Shown: in pieces, positions 16,935 through 24,828 of the stretch
Numbering within the stretch: position 1 is the first letter of the stretch
Layout: every line of letters begins with the position of its first letter
Source: Eubacterium oxidoreducens
GTDB lineage: Bacteria > Bacillota > Clostridia > Lachnospirales > Lachnospiraceae
NCBI RefSeq assembly: GCF_900104415.1
Contig: NZ_FMXR01000014.1
Span: forward strand, 1 to 64,000
Length of the DNA: 64,000 bases
Direction of reading: 5' to 3'
Notes under the pieces: generated by a model
Databases searched by the model: none
Seen by the model: the letters and a program-made list of their open reading frames with translations, nothing else
What the model was told of the DNA's origin: nothing
Program-made: the position numbers and the translations under genes

Positions 16935-18224
16935 ATGAAACCAACATTAAAAAACTCTCTCCGAGGTAAGATGCTCTTATCTACGGTTGTACCAATTATC
17001 ATTTTAGGCATTGCTGTTATGATTGCCGCATTCATTCAAATGAAAAACACTCTTATCGACGAATTCGAATCCGACATGCGCCAACAATGCATCTATATGA
17101 TGGCTGAACTAAACGAAGTTTACCCCGGAAATTTTAAGGTTGAAATCTTAAATGACACCACTTACAAACTTTACAAAGGTGAATACGATATCACAGAGGA
17201 TAACACTCTCATTGATAATATGAAGTCTTCCTATGAAAATGAGTATTCCATCTTCCGCGGTAATATCTGCGTAAAAACCACTATGAAGGATGAATCCGGA
17301 GAGCGCTGGCTTCTTACCGAGTCTCCAAAAAATGCTTACGCAGATGTTTTCAAAGGCAACAAAACTGCTTTTTACAAAAATCTCACCATGAATGACGAAG
17401 AATGCATCGCTCTTTTTGTTCCGATCCATTCCTCTGACAATTCCGTATTTGGCATGGTCGCCATCTACCGCTCTTTAGAAGATATTAACCAAAAGGTCTT
17501 AACCGCCGTACTTCCAATGCTGATTGTTTTTGCAATTATAACGGTTTTGATTGCATTTTACAGTATTTATTTTTCACAAAAAATCGTCAAAAAAATCAAA
17601 TTCATCGAACGATTCATGAATCAAATTTCCAACGGACATCTAGAAGCCCAGCTTCCGGAAACGATTCTTAACTCCGAAGATGAAATAAGTTTACTCGCCA
17701 AAAGCGGCGATCAGATGCGATACGCGCTTGAACAGCTTGTCAACTATGACACTCTGACTCGAATTCCTAACCGGCGTTACGGAAGCATCCACCTCAAAAA
17801 TGTCTATTCTAATTCCGGACAGGGTGCTAATGATTTCTGTGTTGGAATCGGCGATATCGATTTTTTCAAAAAAGTCAACGATACTTATGGTCACGATGCC
17901 GGCGATGCAGTTTTGCGCGATGTTGCTGCAATCCTTAAACGCAACATGATTGGAAAATCTTTTGTTGCTCGTTGGGGCGGCGAAGAATTTCTTTTTGTCT
18001 TCGAAGGCATGAATCTTGCCTCCTCTAAGCAAAAGTTGGAAGAAACCCTTATGCAGATTCGAAATCACACTGTGGAACATCAATTCGACCAAATAAAAGT
18101 TACGATGAGTTTTGGTCTTACTCAGGCTTTCAAAGATTCCGACATTGATGAACTTCTACAGATTGCCGATGCCAATCTTTACGAAGCCAAAGAAGGGGGA
18201 CGAAACCAGATTGTTGCCAAATAA
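16935..18224 (+). CDS. Membrane diguanylate cyclase (sensor-HAMP-GGDEF)
   Basis: The 429-residue protein has two transmembrane helices (about residues 15-35 and 190-215) enclosing an extracellular Cache-like sensor, then a HAMP-like linker (FIERFMNQISNGHLEA), and a GGDEF domain with LTRIPNRRYGSIHL, GDIDFFKKVNDTYGHDAGD and the active RWGGEEF. It should make cyclic di-GMP from GTP. The position of the inhibitory RxxD I-site, five residues before GGEEF, is not RxxD, so product inhibition at that site is unlikely. It follows the wall deacetylase by 34 nt and shares a terminator, linking wall modification to c-di-GMP signalling by context. Confidence 0.9.
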   Translation: MKPTLKNSLRGKMLLSTVVPIIILGIAVMIAAFIQMKNTLIDEFESDMRQQCIYMMAELNEVYPGNFKVEILNDTTYKLYKGEYDITEDNTLIDNMKSSYENEYSIFRGNICVKTTMKDESGERWLLTESPKNAYADVFKGNKTAFYKNLTMNDEECIALFVPIHSSDNSVFGMVAIYRSLEDINQKVLTAVLPMLIVFAIITVLIAFYSIYFSQKIVKKIKFIERFMNQISNGHLEAQLPETILNSEDEISLLAKSGDQMRYALEQLVNYDTLTRIPNRRYGSIHLKNVYSNSGQGANDFCVGIGDIDFFKKVNDTYGHDAGDAVLRDVAAILKRNMIGKSFVARWGGEEFLFVFEGMNLASSKQKLEETLMQIRNHTVEHQFDQIKVTMSFGLTQAFKDSDIDELLQIADANLYEAKEGGRNQIVAK

Positions 18225-18250
18225 CCCCGCAGATATTCTCATTACCTCTT

Positions 18251-18281
18251 GCGCCGCCAAATAAAAATGAGCGGCGCTTTT
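18251..18281 (+). terminator. Terminator of the GGDEF gene
   Basis: GCGCCGC pairs with GCGGCGC around a 13-nt loop and is followed by TTTTCTTG. Confidence 0.8.
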
Positions 18282-18296
18282 CTTGTCCCCGCTCAC

Positions 18297-18339
18297 CAAA
18301 AAAGCTGTGCCTGGATGATTACGCATCCAAGGCACCAGC
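18297..18339 (-). terminator. Terminator of the sugar ABC operon
   Basis: On the minus strand GTGCCTTGGATG pairs with CATCCAGGCAC (one bulged T) and is followed by AGCTTTTTT. Confidence 0.82.
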
Positions 18340-18366
18340 CTAAAAGTCTTCTAACTATGTAATTGT

Positions 18367-19332
18367 TTAGTTATCTCCATGTTTATCAATCATATCTACC
18401 GCAACTACAATTACAAGCACTGCTCCAATAACAATCTTCTGATTTGATGAAGAAATACCCATAATATTAAGTCCTGTACTGATTACACAGATAACAAATG
18501 CTCCGACCAAAGTCTTGCCAAGCTTTCCTTCACCACCATTTAAGGAAGTACCACCAATCGCAGCAGCTGCGATAGCAAGAATGTTATAACCACCATCTGC
18601 AATATTCGGTGAACCCGTACGAAGTCTTGAAGCAAGTACCATACCAGCAAGTGCGGAAGCAAGTCCATTTAAGGTAAAGATAATAATCGTATATAAATCA
18701 ACATTTACACCTGACAGTCTTGCCGTCTTCTCATTACTACCAATCGCATAAGTGTAACGACCCATCTTTGTATTTTTGATTAAGAAGAAACAAATCAAAA
18801 AGAAGATAATCGCCACAATAAACTGCGATGGGATAATCCCAAAGGTCTTAGATCCCCAAAAATCAAATCCAATATTGAACTTTTCTCTATCTACATGAAT
18901 ACCAATTGATGTTTCTTTTGTAATAACAAGTGCCAGACCATTCGCTGCATACATCATACCTGCTGTCATTATGAAAAACGGTACTTTTAATTTCGCAATA
19001 CAAAGTCCATTTACGAAACCACATATAATACCGATAATCAATCCCATAATTGCCGCCATAAGCGGGTGCATTCCATTTTCAATCATAATGGCACTAGAAC
19101 ATCCCGACAAAGCTGCAATAGACGCTACCGAAAGGTCAATACGACCGGAAATCATAACGAATGTCATTCCACATCCAAATATAATATAAACAGCAGCTGT
19201 TCTCAAAATATTAGTAAGATTCGAAACACTAAAAAATCCATTTCCTGCTACTGAAAAGAATACAATCAGTGCAATCAGGATAATATAAGTACCCCATTTG
19301 TTATAAAATTGTTTTCCTCTTGACGTTGTCAT
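18367..19332 (-). CDS. Sugar ABC transporter permease (RbsC/MglC-like)
   Basis: The 321-residue membrane protein has eight to ten helices and the signatures of ribose/galactose-type permeases: NILRTAAVYIIFGCGMTFVM, SGRIDLSVASIAALSG, IGSNEKTARLSGVNVD and AAAAIGGTSLNGGEGKLGKT. It forms the membrane pore of the transporter encoded with the two upstream genes. I chose ATG 19332 because GGGAGGACTTTTTT precedes it. It is last in the three-gene operon and is followed by a strong terminator. Confidence 0.9.
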   Translation of the reverse strand: MTTSRGKQFYNKWGTYIILIALIVFFSVAGNGFFSVSNLTNILRTAAVYIIFGCGMTFVMISGRIDLSVASIAALSGCSSAIMIENGMHPLMAAIMGLIIGIICGFVNGLCIAKLKVPFFIMTAGMMYAANGLALVITKETSIGIHVDREKFNIGFDFWGSKTFGIIPSQFIVAIIFFLICFFLIKNTKMGRYTYAIGSNEKTARLSGVNVDLYTIIIFTLNGLASALAGMVLASRLRTGSPNIADGGYNILAIAAAAIGGTSLNGGEGKLGKTLVGAFVICVISTGLNIMGISSSNQKIVIGAVLVIVVAVDMIDKHGDN

Positions 19333-19363
19333 AAAAAAGTCCTCCCTTTTCTTCACACATTAA

Positions 19364-20917
19364 CTAGATATCAAGCATAAGTTTCAGCATCTTTTGCTTT
19401 AGATCAGTCTCAGTATCATCAAATTCGCCAACCTTCTTGCCTTCACGCATAACGATTATTCTGTTGCAAAGACCAATCAGCTCATCTTCCTCTGAAGATA
19501 TAACGATTACTCCGATATCCTCTTTTACAAGATTTTGAATAATCCTGTAAAAATCCGCTCTTGCTCCAACGTCAACACCTCTGGTCGGCTCGTCGAGTAA
19601 TAATAATTTCGGTTTCGACATCAGCCATTTTCCAAGACATACTTTCTGCTGGTTACCACCGCTTAATCTTTCAATCGTTTGTTCCATACCGGCACATTTG
19701 ATTTTCAAACCATCGATTTCTTCTTGGGTTTCCTTCTTTTCCTGTGCCTTTTTTATTCCTATCTTACCGGTAAGATGATGCATATTGGCAACAGACATAT
19801 TTTCACGAATCGGACGAACCGCCAAGATACCCTCGGCTTTTCGATCTTCACTAACATATCCGATTCCCTGTCGCACTGCATCTACCGGACTGTGCACTTT
19901 AAGCACTTTACCATTATAAATAAATTCGCCGTTAGTTTGGTGATATACGCCAAAAATTGTTTTGGCAATTTCCGTTCTTCCTGCTCCTGCCAATCCTGCA
20001 AATCCAAGGATTTCACCTTTTCGCAAATGAAAGCTTACATCTTCATAAAGTCCCGGAACCGTCACATTCTTTGCTTCAAAGATAACATCTCCGATTTCCC
20101 TGTTTTTCTCCGGAAACTGATTCGTCTGTTTTGAACCAACAATTCCTTCAAGCAATCTTTGATTTGTAACATTTGCAATTTCGTCTGTAAAGACATTCTT
20201 GCCATCTCTAAGAAGTGTAATACGATCCGAAATCTGATATACTTCTGACATTCGGTGTGTAATATAAATCATTCCCACACCACGTTTTCTCAATCTCGCT
20301 ATCAAATCGAACAGCTGCTCTGTCTCCTGCATCGTGAGTGACGATGTCGGTTCATCCAAAACCAATACATTAGATTCGAGATTCAAAGCTCTTGTGATTT
20401 CGACCATTTGTTGCATTGCTACCGGCAGTTCTCCGGCTCTTACATCAAGATCCAAATCAATCCCGACCTCTGCCATAACTTCTTTCGCACGTTTGCGCAT
20501 GGCTTTCCAATCGTAAATACCACTTTTTTTGACGATTTCATTTGCAATAAATATATTTTCAAGCACGCTAAGATGCGGCAAAATATTCAATTCCTGAAAT
20601 ACCATTGCGATTCCATCAGCCTGTGCATCAGCAACAGTACCTTTCAAGGGAACCACGCGGCCATTATGTTCTATCGTTCCTTTGTCCGGAAGATAAACAC
20701 CACACAAAACTTTCATAAGAGTTGACTTGCCGGCTCCATTCGCTCCCATAAGTGCATGTACTTCTCCCGCTTTCAAATCGAAATGTACATCCTGCAATAC
20801 CGGAGCTCCACCAAAGCCTTTATCAATATGTTCCATTCTAAGAATGGTTTCTCCAAGCTTTGCAAGTCTCTTCTCTTCTTTTTTCATATCGTGACTCATT
20901 GTCTTACCACTATCCAT
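19364..20917 (-). CDS. Sugar ABC transporter ATP-binding protein (RbsA/MglA-like, two ATPase domains)
   Basis: The 517-residue protein carries two fused nucleotide-binding domains, as in ribose/galactose importers. Domain 1 has ALMGANGAGKSTLMKVL and VLVLDEPTSSLT; domain 2 has a degenerate Walker A (GFAGLAGAGRTEIAKT), the signature LSGGNQQKVCLGKWL and LLLLDEPTRGVDVG. The first signature motif is weak (GELPVAMQQMVE), typical for the family. ATG 20917 follows AAGAGGAAACTTT; the upstream extension to 20974 has no ribosome site. It energises import of a monosaccharide or related ligand. Confidence 0.92.
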   Translation of the reverse strand: MDSGKTMSHDMKKEEKRLAKLGETILRMEHIDKGFGGAPVLQDVHFDLKAGEVHALMGANGAGKSTLMKVLCGVYLPDKGTIEHNGRVVPLKGTVADAQADGIAMVFQELNILPHLSVLENIFIANEIVKKSGIYDWKAMRKRAKEVMAEVGIDLDLDVRAGELPVAMQQMVEITRALNLESNVLVLDEPTSSLTMQETEQLFDLIARLRKRGVGMIYITHRMSEVYQISDRITLLRDGKNVFTDEIANVTNQRLLEGIVGSKQTNQFPEKNREIGDVIFEAKNVTVPGLYEDVSFHLRKGEILGFAGLAGAGRTEIAKTIFGVYHQTNGEFIYNGKVLKVHSPVDAVRQGIGYVSEDRKAEGILAVRPIRENMSVANMHHLTGKIGIKKAQEKKETQEEIDGLKIKCAGMEQTIERLSGGNQQKVCLGKWLMSKPKLLLLDEPTRGVDVGARADFYRIIQNLVKEDIGVIVISSEEDELIGLCNRIIVMREGKKVGEFDDTETDLKQKMLKLMLDI

Positions 20918-21014
20918 AAAGTTTCCTCTTTCCGAGTTTTTTGAATGAGCCCGGCCATATCTGACCGGGCACAATTCATCATTATTTCATTTTATAAGTT
21001 ATCCCGGCAGTTAA

Positions 21015-22133
21015 TTATTCAACGCCAAGATCCTTACCCATCTGGATAAAGTTTGTCATATAATCAGAAAGCTGTCCAACAGCATCGCCCATTGACCACT
21101 TTGATAACTCTTCACCATGCTGTAAATATTCATCAATATTATCTGCTGTAATAATTGTATCCGGTGTCATCATAGTATCATCTTCAACTTCTCCACCGTT
21201 TACAAGATTGATTGCCTGCTCTACTGCATAATATCCCTGAAGGATTGACCAGTCATATGCTGTACAATACATTTCACCAGCCTCGATAGACTCAAGTGCA
21301 ATTACGTTACCATCAATACCGGCAACCTTAACACCTTCATCTCCACCTACTTCAATACCCTGTTCTTTCAGAGCTGTAATTGCTCCTGCTGCCATCAAAT
21401 CGTTACAGCAAAGAACTGCATCAATATCAGATTCTTTCTGAAGAATATCAGACATCTTCTGAGTAGCAGTATCCTGATCGTAAGAAGCACTCTGCTCAGC
21501 AACTACTTCAATGTTTGGATACTCTTCAAGAGCTTCCTTAAATCCAGCTGTTCTTTCCTGAGATGAAGAAGCAGCATCTACTCCACGAAGAATTACAATC
21601 TTACCTTCTCCGCCCATTGCTTCGAAGATTTTTTCTGCCATTTCTTTTGCCATTGCCTGATGGTCAACACCGATGTATACCGGCATATATTCTGCAACAT
21701 CATCGCCCCAGTCATTTGTAATTTCGGTATCGACTGTAACGAACTTAACATCATTGTCATGTGCGTTCTGAACAGCTGCTGATACACCATCAGAATCGTT
21801 TGCTGTAAGAATTAACGCATCTACACCCTGAGATACAAGGTCTTCACACTTTTGAATCTGTCCATCAATATCAGACTCTGTTGTTGTATTTTGTACAATT
21901 ACTTCTACACCATTTTCTTCTCCTGCAATCATTGCACCGTAAGAGATGTCCTGGAAATGAGCATTGGTAGCTGTCTTAACTACAATACCGATTTTCATAT
22001 CAGACTTTGTTGTGCTTTCATTGCTTGAGGAAGACGCTGTTCCTTCCTGTGATGTGTTGCCGCATGCTGCAAGTGAAACAGCCATAGCACCAGCACAAAT
22101 TGCTGCTAAAGTTCTTGAAACATTCTTTTTCAT
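21015..22133 (-). CDS. Sugar ABC transporter substrate-binding lipoprotein
   Basis: The 372-residue protein has a lipoprotein signal ending in SLAACG and then a periplasmic-binding-protein type I fold (DMKIGIVVKTATNAHFQDIS, DLVSQGVDALILTANDSDG, VLCCNDLMAAGAITALKEQG). It resembles ribose/galactose binding proteins; the ligand cannot be read from sequence. It is the first gene of the operon. GGAGGGAAACTAAT precedes the ATG. Its promoter overlaps a 9-mer shared with the promoter of the divergent resolvase-like gene. Confidence 0.9.
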   Translation of the reverse strand: MKKNVSRTLAAICAGAMAVSLAACGNTSQEGTASSSSNESTTKSDMKIGIVVKTATNAHFQDISYGAMIAGEENGVEVIVQNTTTESDIDGQIQKCEDLVSQGVDALILTANDSDGVSAAVQNAHDNDVKFVTVDTEITNDWGDDVAEYMPVYIGVDHQAMAKEMAEKIFEAMGGEGKIVILRGVDAASSSQERTAGFKEALEEYPNIEVVAEQSASYDQDTATQKMSDILQKESDIDAVLCCNDLMAAGAITALKEQGIEVGGDEGVKVAGIDGNVIALESIEAGEMYCTAYDWSILQGYYAVEQAINLVNGGEVEDDTMMTPDTIITADNIDEYLQHGEELSKWSMGDAVGQLSDYMTNFIQMGKDLGVE

Positions 22134-22177
22134 ATTAGTTTCCCTCCAATTACATATTATTGTTTTTTGATAATTTT

Positions 22178-22206
22178 ATTATAATTCAAAACTATTGTAG
22201 TAGTTA
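22178..22206 (-). promoter_or_regulatory. Candidate promoter of the sugar ABC operon
   Basis: A perfect TATAAT lies on the minus strand 45-50 nt before the start, with only TAACTA at the -35 position 17 nt away. That weak -35 overlaps an AGTTATGCA motif (22202-22210), suggesting activator dependence. Confidence 0.5.
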
Positions 22207-22414
22207 TGCAAACAATTTTAGCAACTATTCCAAATCATAATCATTGTATACCACAAGTATGTCATGTCTTTTGTACAACTATATCATAATCACTGTTACT
22301 ATTTCTATGAATTTTTCACAACAAACGAAAATATCATTATTTTTATTGTAAAAACTCTCCTTTTAGCAAGTCGTATCTAACATATTTTTACTATTGTTCC
22401 TTTTTTTATCTTTT

Positions 22415-22465
22415 AGTTATGCATAACTCGAATGACTTGACACCTATAATGCATAACTATATGGT
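22415..22465 (+). promoter_or_regulatory. Promoter with flanking palindromic operators, resolvase-like gene
   Basis: TTGACA (22437-22442) and TATGGT (22460-22465) are 17 nt apart. The palindrome AGTTATGCATAACT lies just upstream, and a second ATGCATAACT site lies inside the spacer; their centres are 30 bp apart, about three helical turns. This arrangement fits repression or autoregulation by a dimeric regulator not identified here. Confidence 0.55.
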
Positions 22466-22523
22466 CTATCTTCTTTTATACTGAACATGTACTATAAAAC
22501 ACTTAAAAAAGGAGATTTTTATT

Positions 22524-22895
22524 ATGAACTATGGGTATGTGAACTATTTCATTTCAAACATCGAGGAGGATTTAGATACTGAAGTAGCTGAAGTAAAAAA
22601 GAAAGCCGAAAAAGTAATCGTTGATCACTTAAGCTATCGTCCAAACTTCAAAGAATTAATGGAAACGTTAAAAGAAGGCGATACTTTATACGCATACAGC
22701 GTTTCTCGTTTTGCATCAGGACTTACAGATCTTGTTGATACTCTTAAGATTCTTAATGACAGAAAAATCAGTTTTGTATCTATCACAGATCATTTAACAG
22801 TAGATCAAAGCGAAGCTGGACAGGCAGCTTTGAACGCATTGATTGTTGGTCAAAAAGCGATTAAAGCAGATCCTAACCATGGATTTTATGCTTAA
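22524..22895 (+). CDS. Stand-alone resolvase-like domain, catalytically degenerate
   Basis: The 123-residue protein matches the N-terminal catalytic fold of small serine recombinases: RPNFKELMETLKEGDTLYAY followed by SVSRFASGLTDLVDTLKILN and then RKISFVSITDHLTVD. At the active site the usual GYxRVS becomes GYVNYFIS, so the catalytic Arg and Ser are absent, and the LDRxxR element keeps only one Arg (SVSRFAS). There is no C-terminal helix-turn-helix. It cannot be a normal recombinase; a protein-protein or regulatory role is possible but unproven. AAAGGAGATTTTTATT before the ATG, its own promoter and its own terminator indicate an actively expressed single gene, not a decaying relic. Confidence 0.75.
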   Translation: MNYGYVNYFISNIEEDLDTEVAEVKKKAEKVIVDHLSYRPNFKELMETLKEGDTLYAYSVSRFASGLTDLVDTLKILNDRKISFVSITDHLTVDQSEAGQAALNALIVGQKAIKADPNHGFYA

Positions 22896-22918
22896 TCTCT
22901 AAATATTATTATTCACAC

Positions 22919-22954
22919 AAAAGCCGCTGCATCCTATGATACAGCGGCTTTTAC
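22919..22954 (+). terminator. Terminator of the resolvase-like gene
   Basis: AAAGCCGCTG pairs with CAGCGGCTTT around a 12-nt loop and is followed by a T-run. Confidence 0.88.
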
Positions 22955-22981
22955 CGTTCAAATCTTTAGTTAAAAAAATTT

Positions 22982-23166
22982 GTCAAGACTCGCTCGCGAG
23001 TCTTGCGCGCCGGATTCGGGTCTGCTTCAGCAGACAAATTCCTGTCCGAATCCGTGCGCATCCTCGCGAAGCGTTTAACTCAGTCGGAGCTTGTACCCCG
23101 ACTGAGTATAGTTTGTCATAACCCCCACCTACGCTTAGTGAGGTGGGGGATTTCTCCGACTGAGTT
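22982..23166 (+). repeat. Multi-hairpin dispersed repeat, copy B (with 48-bp insertion)
   Basis: It is nearly identical to copy A up to the third hairpin. There the sequence CCGACTGAGT occurs twice (23098-23107 and 23156-23165) around a 48-bp insertion that is itself a hairpin. It lies between two convergent genes, 18 nt from the stop codon of the minus-strand hypothetical gene. Confidence 0.92.
23108..23155. mobile_element. Tiny hairpin insertion inside repeat copy B
   Basis: The core is CCCCCACCT, a 10-nt loop, and AGGTGGGGG (23122-23149). The insert is flanked by 10-bp direct repeats, which looks like a target duplication or a replication-slippage product. The hairpin resembles the subterminal hairpins of IS200/IS605-type elements, but this is from memory. 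It is too small to encode a transposase. Confidence 0.5.
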
Positions 23167-23183
23167 AGAATCCTCTTTCCAAC

Positions 23184-23855
23184 CTAAATATCAAGCATTG
23201 TAATATCATCTTTTAATAATGCAATTGTACTTTCGATTGGATAACCAAACAGTAATCCCAAGACAGCTAGATTCTCACTACCATAACATTCATGGAGCAT
23301 AAATCCACAAGTCTCTTTTTTGGCAAAATCCTTCAGTTCCAAAGAAAACAACTCGTCCATGCGCTCCTTGTCGAGATCTATATCGCAATCCTTATAAACC
23401 TTCATAATCGCATCTTTATCAAAATAATCATTTAATGTTCCCTTCCTTGAAACATAAAGCATCAATGAATATTCTTCAACATTATACGGAAAACAGTAAT
23501 AATCTTCGAATGTCTCCCTCATAATTGTCATATATTCATTCGAATCCACCGGATATACCGTGGCTGCAATTTTCTTTCCATCCTGCACTGCATGATTCAT
23601 GTATTTCACAACCGGAATCGGTCCGTAATTGTTACTGCAAAATATAAGATTGTACCAGCTTAAATACTCATTTTGATAGGCACAAGCCGCATCATCATAA
23701 AAGAAATCCCGAAACCATACTTCTTCTTTTCCTTCTTCTATATAGGACAAGCTAACGCAGTTTCTTCCATCCTTTTTATGGCGATATACATAAAAATCGA
23801 GAATGACACCCTTATCATATTTTGCATGTCCCAATAACTCTTTTTCTTCAACCAC
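23184..23855 (-). CDS. Hypothetical cytoplasmic protein paired with a GntR regulator
   Basis: This 223-residue protein has no signal peptide or membrane helix. It is rich in aromatic residues and acidic (DFYVYRHKKDGRNCVSLSY, WFRDFFYDDAACAYQNEY). The C-terminal part has HECYGSENLAVLGLLFGYP, which looks like a conserved folded core. I recognise no family. It starts 12 nt after the GntR gene, so the two are co-transcribed. Three or four cysteines are scattered and form no obvious metal motif. Its 3' end is next to repeat copy B. Confidence 0.7.
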   Translation of the reverse strand: MVEEKELLGHAKYDKGVILDFYVYRHKKDGRNCVSLSYIEEGKEEVWFRDFFYDDAACAYQNEYLSWYNLIFCSNNYGPIPVVKYMNHAVQDGKKIAATVYPVDSNEYMTIMRETFEDYYCFPYNVEEYSLMLYVSRKGTLNDYFDKDAIMKVYKDCDIDLDKERMDELFSLELKDFAKKETCGFMLHECYGSENLAVLGLLFGYPIESTIALLKDDITMLDI

Positions 23856-23867
23856 TGTTCTATCTCC

Positions 23868-24560
23868 TTAGATATTATATTTTCCTGTCACAAGTTTATT
23901 AATATAATACTTCTTTATATATGACAGATGTTCTTTTATTGCTTTACAGCTTTCTTCTACATCTCCGCTTTTGATTGCTTCCAAAATTGCTTCATGCTGC
24001 CCCGTCGCATCAGTCGCATGATCAACATCATTCAAAGAAGTAATATCAAATCGTCTCTTTTGATTCAACAACAATTCAAAAATCATATCCAATCGTTTAT
24101 TTCCAACACGATGTATAATATATTCATGAAATTTTACATCCCAATCCATTCGTTGATTTAAATCGCCGTCTGTCAATTGCAGCTTGGTATTTTCTATAAT
24201 TGTTTCTAACATACCAATCGCAATATCATCATAATTTTTGAGCGAAGTGGAGATTGCATAAACCTGCAAAACTTCCAGCAAATCATATACTTCCAAAATG
24301 TCCTCAAGTGTATAGATTGGAACTACAATTCCTATTCCCTGTTCCACATCCAAAAGCCCTTCCGTGGACAACTGCCGAAGTGCATTTCGAATCGGCGAAC
24401 GCGAAACATTATACAGTTCACATAATTTACGTTCTACCATTACGGTACCAGGTGGAAATTCATTTTTTATAATTCCTTCTTTGATTTTTTCATAAACATA
24501 AGTTTCTTTTGTATCCGATGATTGATTAATCATTTTATATTTCTTTTCCGGTTCTAACAT
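23868..24560 (-). CDS. GntR-family (FCD) transcriptional regulator
   Basis: The 230-residue protein has an N-terminal winged helix (YEKIKEGIIKNEFPPGTVM, ERKLCELYNVSRSPIRNALRQL, EGLLDVEQGIGIVVP) and a helical FCD ligand domain (DLLEVLQVYAISTSLKNYDD, WDVKFHEYIIHRVGN, ATGQHEAILEAI). The metal-binding His positions of FCD proteins are present (HEYIIHR, QHEAI). Family members sense small organic acids. I chose ATG 24560 with AAAGGAGATGCAAATC upstream; the frame continues to 24617. It is co-transcribed with the hypothetical gene downstream. Its target could be the nearby aromatic genes or itself; no direct evidence. Confidence 0.88.
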   Translation of the reverse strand: MLEPEKKYKMINQSSDTKETYVYEKIKEGIIKNEFPPGTVMVERKLCELYNVSRSPIRNALRQLSTEGLLDVEQGIGIVVPIYTLEDILEVYDLLEVLQVYAISTSLKNYDDIAIGMLETIIENTKLQLTDGDLNQRMDWDVKFHEYIIHRVGNKRLDMIFELLLNQKRRFDITSLNDVDHATDATGQHEAILEAIKSGDVEESCKAIKEHLSYIKKYYINKLVTGKYNI

Positions 24561-24706
24561 GATTTGCATCTCCTTTACATTCAAGTCTCGTCCCCCGACT
24601 CTGATAAAAAATCCCATAGTAAATTATAAAAAAAAACTTGCTTTTTTTAAACCTTATTCTAAAAAAAGACTTAAAAAAAACAAGCTTGAGTCTTCAATTT
24701 AAAAAT

Positions 24707-24794
24707 TTAAACCAAAAGGGGACATTTCTATTTTTCAGATAGAAGGTATATTATTTGGCTAGGGAATTATTTTGTCCCCTTCCGGTTTAAACAC
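24707..24794 (-). terminator. Large imperfect hairpin, probable terminator of the flavin reductase gene
   Basis: Outer arms AAACCAAAAGGGGACA and TGTCCCCTTCCGGTTT pair with two mismatches, and an inner hairpin TTCTAT/ATAGAA sits on one side. In the minus direction it follows the stop codon at 24829 by about 40 nt. The span is longer than a typical terminator, so another role is possible. Confidence 0.5.
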
Positions 24795-24828
24795 GTAATT
24801 TATTTCAAATCGCGGTAATTTGCATTAC

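Larger units (their letters stand above)
22134..22523. other. Gene-free divergent control region, sugar ABC operon / resolvase-like gene
   Basis: This AT-rich stretch of 390 nt has no gene. It holds a minus-strand promoter near 22178-22206, a plus-strand promoter near 22437-22465, and three occurrences of a TTATGCA motif: 22202-22210, the perfect palindrome AGTTATGCATAACT at 22415-22428, and 22448-22458. Confidence 0.7.

Noticed and set aside
22982-23166. Integron attC site
   Set aside because: The fold has three hairpins and lacks the R/L box layout of attC; no integrase or cassette array is present.
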